DNA from: Pseudomonadota bacterium
Lineage (GTDB): Bacteria > Bdellovibrionota > Bacteriovoracia > Bacteriovoracales > Bacteriovoracaceae
Assembly: GCA_027488375.1 (NCBI GenBank)
Contig: JAIYBW010000004.1
Coordinates: 248,001 to 312,000 of the forward strand
Reading direction: 5' to 3'
Length of the DNA: 64,000 nt
Shown here one piece after another: positions 7,458-15,294 of this stretch; position 1 is the first letter of the stretch; every line of letters starts with the position of its first letter. Both the position numbers and the translations under genes were made by a program. Below the pieces are notes generated by a model. The model searched no databases, was not told the DNA's origin, and was given only the letters and a program-made list of their open reading frames with translations.

Positions 7458-10400
7458 ATGTTACGAAATATAATTAATTATTGTCTCATACACCCTTTTC
7501 AGATTGTCTTGATGGCGATTCTTCTCGCTGTATCGGGATTATATGCTTTCAAGAATCTTCCTATTGACGCTGTTCCTGATATTACAAACATTCAGGTTCA
7601 GGTCAACACGAAGGTGGATGGTTTTGGGCCAGAAGAAGTTGAGAGAATGGTCACGCTACCTGTAGAAATGTCTCTTAATGGTATCCCAGGTGTGGATCAG
7701 GTCAGATCGATAACAAGGTTTGCTTTATCGCAGGTGACTGTCTCCTTTGTAGAAGGCACAAATATCTATTTAGCGAGACAACTAGTTTCTGAGCGCCTTC
7801 AGTCTCTAAAGTCTGATCTTCCGTCAAATGCTGTTCCAGTACTTTCGCCAGTCACAACTGGACTAGGTGAAGTCTATCACTATGTTTTGGATTATAAGAC
7901 AAAGGCCGCTGGCACTGAGAGAATTAAGCAGCTTTCTGAGTTACGTTCCGTTCAGGAATGGTTTCTTAAGCCACGCCTAATGACTGTTAAAGGTGTTGCA
8001 GAAGTAAACACTATTGGCGGACACGAGAAGCAATATCTTATTCAACCTGATACGAAAAAGCTCGCTCAGTATGGACTCGATTTAGAAGATATTTCAGCTT
8101 CTCTATCAAAGGCCAACCGTAATGAAGGCGGCAGCTATATTGAACAAACTGGTGATCAATTTCTTATTACAGCGAAAGGAATGTTTGAAAGTTTGGACGA
8201 TATTGCCAGTGTTCCAGTAAGAACTCTTGAGAACCTACAGGTTCTAAGAGTAAGGGACATTGCTAAAGTTCAAATCGGAGTATCAAAAAGAACAGGAGCA
8301 GCACTTCTGAATGCTGAAGAAGTTGTTCTCGGAACAGTTCTAATGCTCTCTGGAGCAAACTCACGCGAGGTCTCGGCCAGCGTTCATGAGAAGATTTTGG
8401 ACGTCTCAAAATCTTTACCAAAAGGAATTGAACTTAAAACAGTATATAATCGTTCCGACTTAGTAGATGACACCATTTCTACGGTACAAGAAAACATTAT
8501 TGCTGGGGCAGTTCTTGTTATTATTGTGCTTCTAATCCTTGTTGGAAATGTCCGAGCCGCTCTTATCTCTGCTATTGTAATCCCGCTTTCATTACTTTTT
8601 AGCTTCATTGCTATGAGATATTTTGGAATCAGTGGCAACCTTATGAGCCTTGGTGCTCTCGACTTTGGGGTTATTACCGATGGTGCTGTCATTGTTTTAG
8701 ATAACTGTCTTAGGTTACTTTCCGAAAAAAAGAAAACGACGGGAAGATCATTAACTCAAGATGAAAAAAGACAAACTATTCTTGATGCTACATTGCAGAT
8801 TAGAAAGTCAGCTGGTTTTGGTGAAATTATCGTTGCGATTTCTTTTTTACCAGTTTTTGCTTTTGTCGGTGTCGAAGGGAAAATGTTTATTCCCATGGCC
8901 GCAACTTTCATCATCGCCATCCTAGGCTCATTGATACTATCTTTTACTTTTGTTCCTGCAATGGCGATGCTTCTCATGGGTAAAGATACTAGTGATAAAG
9001 AACCATGGGTTATGCAAAAGCTCCATCAGCTTTACATCCCAGCTTTAGAAAAGGCCTTATCCTTTAATAAGGTCGTCATAGTATCAGTAATTGGTTTATT
9101 GACCCTTGGAGGGTTCTTTGCTGTGAATATCGGTGGGGAGTTCCTCCCTAAGCTTGATGAAGGCTCCATCGCGGTTCAATTTATTCGTCCTGTTTCTACC
9201 GGAATTACACATTCAGTGAGCTTGGATGCCAAATCTATGGAGGTCATTTTGAAGACTCCAGAGGTTTCTCATGTATTCTCAAGAATTGGAACGGCAGATA
9301 TAGCTCTTGATCCTATGGGGCCAAACATATCTGATTCCTATTTAATGCTCAAACCAAGAAGAGAATGGCCAAAAGTTAATGGCTCACAGAGAACTAAAGA
9401 GCAGATCATTAAAGAGATTGTTTTTAATCTTGATGAACTTGTCCCTGGGCAAAGACTTCTTGTCAGTCAGCCTATCCAGTTACGTTTTAATGAACTTCTG
9501 GAAGGAACAAGGGCCGATGTTTCATTAAAAGTTTTTGGTGATGATATTAATTTGGCCACAGAGACAGCGGAAAAAATTGAAACTGTTCTTAAAACAATTC
9601 CTGGAGCTGGTGACGTTGAAGTAGAAATTAAAGGTAAACAGTCGGTTCTAGAAATCATTCCTGATAAAAAAAGCTTAGAGACATATGGAATTTCTCAGGC
9701 CGAACTGCTTGAATCAGTCGGTGTAGGACTTGGTGGTCTTGAAATTGGAAAATTCTATGAGGGACAACGGAGATTCGATATCGTTATCCGCTTAGACGAT
9801 AAGCAAAGAGAAGATTTAACGGAAATCGCTAAACTTCCAGTCACGATTGCCGGAAACAAGACTATTCCATTAGATAATATAGCTGATTTGAGATTCAAAG
9901 ATAGCTTCAGCTCTTTCTCCCGTGAGCAAACAAAAAGAAGAGTGGCCGTTCTAATTAACCCAAGAGGAAGAAACACAGAAGATTTTGTTAAACTAGCAAA
10001 AGACAAGATTCAAAAAGAAATTAAGCTTCCATCTGGGATTTATCTTGAATGGGGAGGAAATTTTAAAAACTTGAAAGAAGCTAAAGATAGACTATTTATC
10101 TTAGGGCCTTTAACACTTCTCTTAATCCTTTTCATGATTCATTCGGCTTTCGGTAAACTTTGGCAAACAGCACTTGTCGCTTTTACTGTTCCCTTGGCGA
10201 TTGTGGGAGGACTAATCTCTTTAACCCTTTCAGGTGAGCCATTTACATTGTCCGCAGGTGTAGGATTTATTGCTCTCTGTGGTATATGTATTCTTAATGG
10301 TGTTGTCCTTGTGAATTTTTTTAATGATCTCCAAGAACAGGGAATTCGCGGTAAAGAAGCTATAGTAAAAGGAGCAGGTTTAAGACTTAGACCAGTTCTA

Positions 10401-10592
10401 ATGACGGCATTAACCGATGTTTTAGGATTTATCCCTATGGCCTTGTCTCATAGCACCGGAGCTGAGGTTCAAAAGCCAGTAGCAATCGTGATCATTGGTG
10501 GTGTATTGGCCTCAACACTTTTGACTTTGATCGTTTTACCAACCCTATATTTTCTTATTGAAGCGAAAATTACAAAAAAGGTATCCTTATGA
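7458..10592 (+). CDS. CzcA/CusA-family heavy-metal RND efflux pump
   Basis: The 1044-residue inner-membrane proton antiporter has the standard RND layout: TM1, a large periplasmic loop, TM2-6, a second loop, TM7-12. The family TM4 signature appears as DFGVITDGAVIVLDN, close to the DFGxxxDGAVxxxEN of HME pumps but with Asp in place of the final Glu. The pore-domain segment QPIQLRFNELLEG resembles the CzcA/CnrA divalent-metal branch and lacks an obvious Met relay of the CusA type. Zn/Co/Cd/Ni export is therefore as likely as copper, despite the copper setting. The gene begins 9 bp after the mini-adaptor, and its stop overlaps the next gene by 4 bp. Confidence 0.95.
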   Translation: MLRNIINYCLIHPFQIVLMAILLAVSGLYAFKNLPIDAVPDITNIQVQVNTKVDGFGPEEVERMVTLPVEMSLNGIPGVDQVRSITRFALSQVTVSFVEGTNIYLARQLVSERLQSLKSDLPSNAVPVLSPVTTGLGEVYHYVLDYKTKAAGTERIKQLSELRSVQEWFLKPRLMTVKGVAEVNTIGGHEKQYLIQPDTKKLAQYGLDLEDISASLSKANRNEGGSYIEQTGDQFLITAKGMFESLDDIASVPVRTLENLQVLRVRDIAKVQIGVSKRTGAALLNAEEVVLGTVLMLSGANSREVSASVHEKILDVSKSLPKGIELKTVYNRSDLVDDTISTVQENIIAGAVLVIIVLLILVGNVRAALISAIVIPLSLLFSFIAMRYFGISGNLMSLGALDFGVITDGAVIVLDNCLRLLSEKKKTTGRSLTQDEKRQTILDATLQIRKSAGFGEIIVAISFLPVFAFVGVEGKMFIPMAATFIIAILGSLILSFTFVPAMAMLLMGKDTSDKEPWVMQKLHQLYIPALEKALSFNKVVIVSVIGLLTLGGFFAVNIGGEFLPKLDEGSIAVQFIRPVSTGITHSVSLDAKSMEVILKTPEVSHVFSRIGTADIALDPMGPNISDSYLMLKPRREWPKVNGSQRTKEQIIKEIVFNLDELVPGQRLLVSQPIQLRFNELLEGTRADVSLKVFGDDINLATETAEKIETVLKTIPGAGDVEVEIKGKQSVLEIIPDKKSLETYGISQAELLESVGVGLGGLEIGKFYEGQRRFDIVIRLDDKQREDLTEIAKLPVTIAGNKTIPLDNIADLRFKDSFSSFSREQTKRRVAVLINPRGRNTEDFVKLAKDKIQKEIKLPSGIYLEWGGNFKNLKEAKDRLFILGPLTLLLILFMIHSAFGKLWQTALVAFTVPLAIVGGLISLTLSGEPFTLSAGVGFIALCGICILNGVVLVNFFNDLQEQGIRGKEAIVKGAGLRLRPVLMTALTDVLGFIPMALSHSTGAEVQKPVAIVIIGGVLASTLLTLIVLPTLYFLIEAKITKKVSL

Positions 10593-10798
10593 AAATGTTA
10601 ATTTTAGGATTATTACTTGTATCAATGAATGGTTTTGCACAGGAGTCGTCTAAGACGAAATCTCCAGAAAGCAATGTCGAGAAGATTGTAAAAAAAACCA
10701 AAAATGATAGAAAGAAAAAAGTAGAAATGTGCCATGAGTGTGGCAAGCCGGAAGAACAATGTGACTGTAAGGGCGAAGAACATAAAAAAGATGAATAG
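10589..10798 (+). CDS. Small exported Cys-cluster protein
   Basis: The 69-residue protein has a signal peptide (MKMLILGLLLVSMNGFA-Q). A Lys/Glu-rich linker follows, then a compact metal-site-like motif, MCHECGKPEEQCDC, and a charged His/Lys tail. Four Cys and one His within 14 residues could bind one soft metal ion. Its ATG overlaps the stop of the RND pump by 4 bp, so expression is probably coupled to the pump. It may be a periplasmic metal carrier or a pump accessory. No family was recognised. Confidence 0.75.
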   Translation: MKMLILGLLLVSMNGFAQESSKTKSPESNVEKIVKKTKNDRKKKVEMCHECGKPEEQCDCKGEEHKKDE

Positions 10799-10823
10799 TT
10801 TGAGAGAATTCTAAAAAGAGAGA

Positions 10824-11624
10824 ATGATTATGAATAAATCGACATTTGTCGTCAGTAAAATGGACTGTCCTTCTGAAGAAAGGATTATTCGGATGAAACT
10901 GGAAGATATGCTATCCATAAAGCACATGGATTTTAATATCCCTGACAGATTACTAACGATAATTCATGAAGGTGATGCCTCGAAAATTCTCGAAAAGTTA
11001 ATCCCGTTAAATTTTGGAGCTTCATTAAAAGAGTCTATACAAACTGAATCGAGTGTCTCATTTGAGTCGGATTCAACGAATGAAGCAAAAGTGTTAAAAC
11101 TTTTGCTTCTGATTAATGGCGGCATGTTCTTTGTTGAATTCATATTAGGGTACTTTGCAGAGTCTATGGGACTTATCTCTGACTCTTTCGACATGCTTGC
11201 GGACGCCAGTGTTTATATGATCAGCTTGTATGCTGTTGGAAAATCCTTAGAAGCAAAAAAGAAATCTGCCAGTATAAATGGATACTTTCAAATTATTCTC
11301 GGCTTGGGTGTATTGATTGAGACCATAAGAAGATTCATTTATGGAAGTCATCCAGAGCCTAGTTTCATGATTGTTGTATCACTAGTGGCCCTCGCAGCGA
11401 ATGTATACTGCCTTTATCTTTTATCAGCTCACAAGGAAGGCGGCGCCCATATGAAGGCCAGTTATATCTGCTCATCAACAGATGTTATGGCGAATGCTGG
11501 TGTTATATTGGCGGGAGTTTTAGTTGCAATAACTAAATCAAGTATCCCGGATTTAGTTATCGGAGTTATTGTTGCTTTGATCGTATTAAGGGGTGCAAGG
11601 GCAATATTAAAAATTGCTCAATGA
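10824..11624 (+). CDS. CDF-type cation transporter with N-terminal HMA-like domain
   Basis: The 266-residue protein has an HMA-like domain (about 1-75) whose metal loop is reduced to MDCPSEE with a single Cys. A cation-diffusion-facilitator membrane domain with about six helices follows. The TM2 site reads SDSFDMLAD (Asp-Asp, where Zn/Cd transporters have His-Asp). The TM5 site reads TDVMANAGVI (Asp-Asn, in place of His-Asp). This DD/DN site suggests a substrate other than plain Zn/Cd. The usual cytoplasmic C-terminal CDF domain is missing. An in-frame ATG at 10830 is better spaced from the AAGAG ribosome binding site and may be the true start. It is the last gene of the metal run and converges on the HEPN-like gene with a 4-bp gap. 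Confidence 0.85.
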   Translation: MIMNKSTFVVSKMDCPSEERIIRMKLEDMLSIKHMDFNIPDRLLTIIHEGDASKILEKLIPLNFGASLKESIQTESSVSFESDSTNEAKVLKLLLLINGGMFFVEFILGYFAESMGLISDSFDMLADASVYMISLYAVGKSLEAKKKSASINGYFQIILGLGVLIETIRRFIYGSHPEPSFMIVVSLVALAANVYCLYLLSAHKEGGAHMKASYICSSTDVMANAGVILAGVLVAITKSSIPDLVIGVIVALIVLRGARAILKIAQ

Positions 11625-11628
11625 GAAA

Positions 11629-12462
11629 TTATTTTGATCTTTGTCCCGTTAAAGACGCTAATGCTGCATTTAATACTTGCATAGAGATTTTTGCAGTATG
11701 ATCGTCAGGTTTAAAACCTGTGGATAACTGTTGAAATGGATGAATAAAATTTCTAAAATCTCGAAGAGCGTGACTGAATTTTTTGACATCTAGACCTATA
11801 TAATTGCATTCGTGAGCAACATCTATAAACTCAGCTAAACTCCAGTCATGGAATTGCTTAACTTTATTGTCTTTTTTTGGTGAGCTATTTGCTGTATTGA
11901 ATTCCTTCGGATTTTTTGTGGCTACTCCTAACATTAAGCCCTCCAGTATACTGCCAGCCATAAAGATCGTTGAAAGATACGCGCCTGAATTGAGACATTT
12001 TTGAGCTTCTTCTAAACGATGAGTTAGGATGGGTATAACACTTGGTTCGATGCTGAGTTTTTCCCAAGAAATCTTTCCGAATTCTGCTTTTAGAAAATGG
12101 TCTTCTGTATCATGTGGCTCTGCTGATTTCACACCCAACAAATTATTTACAATTTTCACACAGTCATTAAAGTTTGGGGTATCAATTGGTTTACTAGCTT
12201 TCTGCTGATTATATTTCCAAATCTCAAGCATTTCTCTTAAAGCTTTACCTGTAATTTGGTCAGATTCGATTTCCCAAAAAGCTTTTAATCTCTTTCCTTT
12301 TGATTCACCATAAATTGCATATTTTTGATCATAAATATTCGTGCTTACGATAGTTCTAAAAAATTCTTCAAATGTCTGATTTGAGAAGTCCATAACGTAT
12401 CCAGAGCTTGCCCCAAATAGATCTTCGAGTTTCTTTTTATCTAATGCTTTAAGCGACGACAT
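11629..12462 (-). CDS. HEPN-like, abortive-infection-type protein
   Basis: The 277-residue protein has no signal peptide or membrane segments. The N-terminal part (about 10-90: LFGASSGYVMDFSNQTFEEFF ... KRLKAFWEIE) resembles a domain found at the N-terminus of AbiJ-like and other HEPN defence proteins. The C-terminal part is helical. It carries RDFRNFIHP, fitting the HEPN Rx4-6H ribonuclease motif (Arg-x6-His from the first Arg), after a STIFMAGSILEGLML helix. The family call is from memory of motif patterns, so the defence role is an inference. GGCC tetranucleotides, common in flanking core genes, are absent from this gene, suggesting foreign origin. Confidence 0.55.
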   Translation of the reverse strand: MSSLKALDKKKLEDLFGASSGYVMDFSNQTFEEFFRTIVSTNIYDQKYAIYGESKGKRLKAFWEIESDQITGKALREMLEIWKYNQQKASKPIDTPNFNDCVKIVNNLLGVKSAEPHDTEDHFLKAEFGKISWEKLSIEPSVIPILTHRLEEAQKCLNSGAYLSTIFMAGSILEGLMLGVATKNPKEFNTANSSPKKDNKVKQFHDWSLAEFIDVAHECNYIGLDVKKFSHALRDFRNFIHPFQQLSTGFKPDDHTAKISMQVLNAALASLTGQRSK

Positions 12463-12560
12463 AATTTTTGCCTTTAATGATTTATTATTCTTTTATTCAG
12501 TATCATTATAGGGCATTACTGATAATTTAATTTGCCGACACTGAGCACAATAGTCAGTAA

Positions 12561-12593
12561 AGTAAGGAGGCAGACATTTTTGATGTCTGCCTT
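12561..12593 (-). terminator. Weak terminator of the XRE operon
   Basis: A perfect 10-bp stem (12568-12577 with 12583-12592) and 5-nt loop lie just past the stop codon of the small membrane peptide gene. The downstream minus-strand sequence is pyrimidine-rich but lacks a continuous T tract. Confidence 0.55.
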
Positions 12594-12597
12594 AGGA

Positions 12598-12759
12598 TTA
12601 TCTACTTGGTAGGGTCATGGCCTTTGGCCACTTTGATGCTTGAGACTCTTTTACAAGCTGAATTTGGGCCTTCCTTACAAGATTTAATATCTTCGGCAGA
12701 TTCCCACTTCCAACAGCTATAAAAGCTAAAATCGCCGCTATCTTAATTAAGTCACTCAT
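12598..12759 (-). CDS. 53-residue membrane peptide of the XRE operon
   Basis: The ATG at 12759 overlaps the TGA of the upstream XRE gene (ATGA) and follows GGGAGAAGT. The peptide has one hydrophobic segment (about residues 4-25, LIKIAAILAFIAVGSG) and a basic C-terminal tail rich in Lys, Arg and Gln. Its size and layout recall small membrane-active peptides such as type I toxins or holin-like peptides, but also ordinary bitopic microproteins. The coupling to two DNA-binding proteins is the main reason to regard it as a real gene. A terminator-like hairpin follows immediately. Confidence 0.65.
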   Translation of the reverse strand: MSDLIKIAAILAFIAVGSGNLPKILNLVRKAQIQLVKESQASKWPKAMTLPSR

Positions 12760-13049
12760 ACTTCTCCCTTAGATGGAATTCTATACATAACAATTTTTAC
12801 CTGACCCCAGACAAATTCTTCGATCTTGTCACCTTGCTTTTCAAATGGGTCGGGACACCCAAAAAGTAATTGATGGAGACTAATTTCCAAGCAGACACAG
12901 ACTTTTTTAAGATCTTCAATTTTGTGAACCGCTCGTCCAGTTGTCCATCCAAATATAGTTGGCTGTTTCACGCCACTCAACCGTGCAAGACCTGCTACGG
13001 TCATTCCTTTCTCTGTGCACCTTTTAAGGATGTTCTTTCCTAATTCCAT
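12756..13049 (-). CDS. XRE-family helix-turn-helix regulator
   Basis: The 97-residue protein has an N-terminal HTH_3/Cro-like domain (NILKRCTEKGMTVAGLARLSGVKQPTIFGW, residues about 5-60). A short C-terminal extension rich in aromatic and charged residues follows. The start is supported by AGGAGG seven nucleotides upstream. It is the middle gene of a three-gene operon: 8 bp after the double-HTH regulator and overlapping the membrane peptide gene by 4 bp. It probably binds DNA as a dimer and may regulate its own operon or an element transfer function. Confidence 0.85.
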   Translation of the reverse strand: MELGKNILKRCTEKGMTVAGLARLSGVKQPTIFGWTTGRAVHKIEDLKKVCVCLEISLHQLLFGCPDPFEKQGDKIEEFVWGQVKIVMYRIPSKGEV

Positions 13050-13057
13050 GTGGCCTC

Positions 13058-13666
13058 CTAAAAGTTTGCCAGGACAGACTGAACGAGTTTCAGTTTGTCT
13101 TCTGGCAGAGTAAGGAGTTTCTGGGTGCAGGCCTCAATGATTTCGTCTCTCAGGACTTCTTCTTTCATGAACGCTTCAAATTTTGAGAACTCATAACCAT
13201 AAGAGGAAACAATGTGTCTGATACGGCTTAACGGCACTTCAATCCGGCCGTTCTCAATATGACCGATGGTTGGACGAGAGTATTTGCAAAGAGCAGATGC
13301 CTTATCTTGTGGAAGCTTCTTCATCATTCTAAGAAGCTTAAGAACCCTGACTTCTTTAGTGATGACCCGTCGATAGCTTCTTCGCTGAGTGTTTTCGAAA
13401 ACAGACTTGTTCTTCTGTTTAGGTATTACCACGCCAGCTTTTTTAATTCTCTTCAGCCTGTATTCATCCAGACCTAAGAGATTTAAAATTTCTTCCTTCC
13501 GCTCTGGCGAAAGTGGCATCCGACCATTTTCAATTTTCTCTACGGCCTTATAAGTAATCCCAAGAGAGTCTGCCATTTCATAGCGGCTAATTCCTAATTT
13601 CTCGCGTGCAAGTCTAATTGCCCGTAGTTCAGCACTAATATTTTTTTCGATCACGGTAGCTGACAT
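13058..13666 (-). CDS. Tandem double-HTH XRE regulator
   Basis: The 202-residue protein contains two Cro/CI-type helix-turn-helix domains. The first is at about 15-70 (LGISRYEMADSLGITYKAVEKIENGR). The second is at about 105-160 (LPQDKASALCKYSRPTIGHIENGR). They are joined by a basic linker. The two recognition helices both end in the motif (G/E)xIENGR, indicating internal duplication. The start follows AAGGAGG. Two DNA-binding units in one chain fit the array of paired TGCTA/TAGCA boxes 70-140 bp upstream, which probably form its operator. It is the first gene of the XRE operon. Confidence 0.87.
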   Translation of the reverse strand: MSATVIEKNISAELRAIRLAREKLGISRYEMADSLGITYKAVEKIENGRMPLSPERKEEILNLLGLDEYRLKRIKKAGVVIPKQKNKSVFENTQRRSYRRVITKEVRVLKLLRMMKKLPQDKASALCKYSRPTIGHIENGRIEVPLSRIRHIVSSYGYEFSKFEAFMKEEVLRDEIIEACTQKLLTLPEDKLKLVQSVLANF

Positions 13667-13735
13667 AACTTCCTCCTTTGTAATGAGATAAGCCAGCGTG
13701 CGCTCTCCAACGAAAATATGGACTTAACTACGAAA

Positions 13736-13803
13736 TGCTACCGATTCGTGCTACCTGAAAATCCGTGCTACTGACCTAGCATAAAACCTAGCAAGATTTA
13801 GCA
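13736..13803 (+). promoter_or_regulatory. Array of three TGCTA and three inverted TAGCA boxes
   Basis: TGCTA occurs at 13736, 13749 and 13766. Its reverse complement TAGCA occurs at 13777, 13789 and 13799. The two central boxes extend to CGTGCTAC on the left half and CCTAGCA on the right half. The six boxes flank a centre near 13773, giving a large symmetric operator-like array. It lies 70-137 bp upstream of the double-HTH gene and is probably its binding region. The rest of 13667-13920 shows no gene. Confidence 0.6.
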
Positions 13804-13920
13804 AACGAGAGAAATGCAGAGAAATTTCAGGACATGAAAATGTAAGATGAGATTGATGGTTTAGTGGATACCATCTTCTAAGTATTTGTTTGTTCTTCTG
13901 GTGGGTTACTGTATGTCGGA

Positions 13921-13950
13921 AATAAAAAGGGCCGATTTATCATCGGCCCT
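13921..13950 (-). terminator. Rho-independent terminator of tRNA-Ala
   Basis: A perfect 9-bp GC-rich stem (13928-13936 with 13942-13950) has a 5-nt loop. On the minus strand it is followed by TTTTTATT. It lies 11 bp beyond the tRNA 3' end. Confidence 0.9.
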
Positions 13951-13961
13951 ATATGGAAATT

Positions 13962-14037
<76 letters not shown>

Positions 14038-14151
14038 AAAATGAGTATTGTCTTAAGTGAGAAATAATTTAATCAAAAGAGGTCTATTCGGCAAGTGGTT
14101 CTTGCAGAATTTTTCAATATTTGTTTAACTATTTTAAATACTTGGACAACG

Positions 14152-15294
14152 ATGACTTTAAAAAAACTCCTTATTCTGGCCTTGAGTTCAATCTTGATCG
14201 GCATATTAGCAGCGATGAGCTGTCATGCTTTCATCTTAGCTCTGCGATTTGTCCTGGATCAGCGTCATCAAGCCCCTCAATGGATTTGGATCCTACCCAT
14301 GGTGGGTTTTGTGATCATGCTCTCACTAAAAAAACTCCCTATCCATTATCATTGGGGAGTCACTCAGTACCTTGAGGAAATTTGGAATCCAAAACGAAAA
14401 GCTTCTCCTTTTCACAGTGCTTGGGTTTTCATCTCCACTTTACTCATTCATTTAGGTGGGGGTTCTGCAGGAAGAGAAGGTGTAGGACTGATTATGAACG
14501 GAAGTCTTGCAGATGGGCTCTTGCCTTTTAAAAAGGAATCTGAGGAGCGCTCGATTTTATTGCAAGCTTCTTTGAGCGCAGGCTTTGCCGCGATGTTTGG
14601 CACTCCCTTAGCAGGCCTGATTTTTATTTTTGAGTCTCAAAAATTCCGTGATCTCTTTTCGTGGAAGAGAATACTTCTGATCGTGCTGTCCGTAGTGACA
14701 AGTTTTTTCATGGGTAAATTTCTGAATACTCCTCATACTCATCAATCCCCTTTCCTAGGTACAAGCTTGCATGGCTTTGGTCTCATGATGATCGCTGTTC
14801 CTCTCGTGGCCCATCTCTTTTATTTTAGTTACCACTTTATACATCTTAAAAGTTCTCTTCTTGGAGACTTCCGCCTTCCTCTTGGAGGGCTCATTATAAC
14901 TTGTATCGTTTATTTTTTCGGGCAACGCTATAGTGGTTTAGGTGATGATATTATTTTTGAAACTCTCCAAACAGGAAAAAGTCTGCCTTGGGATTTTCTT
15001 GGAAAACTCTTTTTGACGACTTTGACTCTAGGTCTAGGATTTAAGGGTGGTGAGGTGACTCCCTTATTCTTTATTGGGGCCACACTTGGTGCAAGTATAG
15101 GTCAATTGAGTGGAGACACTGAGCTCGCCAAAATTGGAATGGTTTCAGTCTTGGGATCCCTCACTCACACACCTCTGGCCACTGGCATCCTTGCCTTTGA
15201 GATTTTTGGAAGCAAGGCCATTTTACCAAGCTTTTTACTCGCCTTCGTAGGCAGAAAACTTCTTGGTAAAAAACACCTTTATAAATCTCACTGA
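14152..15294 (+). CDS. ClC-family chloride/fluoride channel or antiporter
   Basis: The protein has about 380 residues and about ten hydrophobic helices. The ClC motif GSAGREGV carries the gating glutamate and has Val where chloride types usually have Pro. The later segment GFKGGEVTPLFFIGATLGA resembles the CLC-F fluoride-exporter branch. The long form starting at 14095 is unlikely because a hydrophilic stretch would precede the first helix. 14152 is chosen, though no clear ribosome binding site is visible. No fluoride riboswitch consensus was seen upstream. Its last codons overlap the convergent protease gene by 7 bp. Fluoride export is a motif-based inference; chloride/proton exchange is the alternative. 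Confidence 0.85.
   Translation: MTLKKLLILALSSILIGILAAMSCHAFILALRFVLDQRHQAPQWIWILPMVGFVIMLSLKKLPIHYHWGVTQYLEEIWNPKRKASPFHSAWVFISTLLIHLGGGSAGREGVGLIMNGSLADGLLPFKKESEERSILLQASLSAGFAAMFGTPLAGLIFIFESQKFRDLFSWKRILLIVLSVVTSFFMGKFLNTPHTHQSPFLGTSLHGFGLMMIAVPLVAHLFYFSYHFIHLKSSLLGDFRLPLGGLIITCIVYFFGQRYSGLGDDIIFETLQTGKSLPWDFLGKLFLTTLTLGLGFKGGEVTPLFFIGATLGASIGQLSGDTELAKIGMVSVLGSLTHTPLATGILAFEIFGSKAILPSFLLAFVGRKLLGKKHLYKSH

Noticed and set aside
14041..14151. Fluoride riboswitch upstream of the ClC-type gene
   Set aside because: The conserved GGNGAUGG...CGCUGAU core of the crcB motif is not present.
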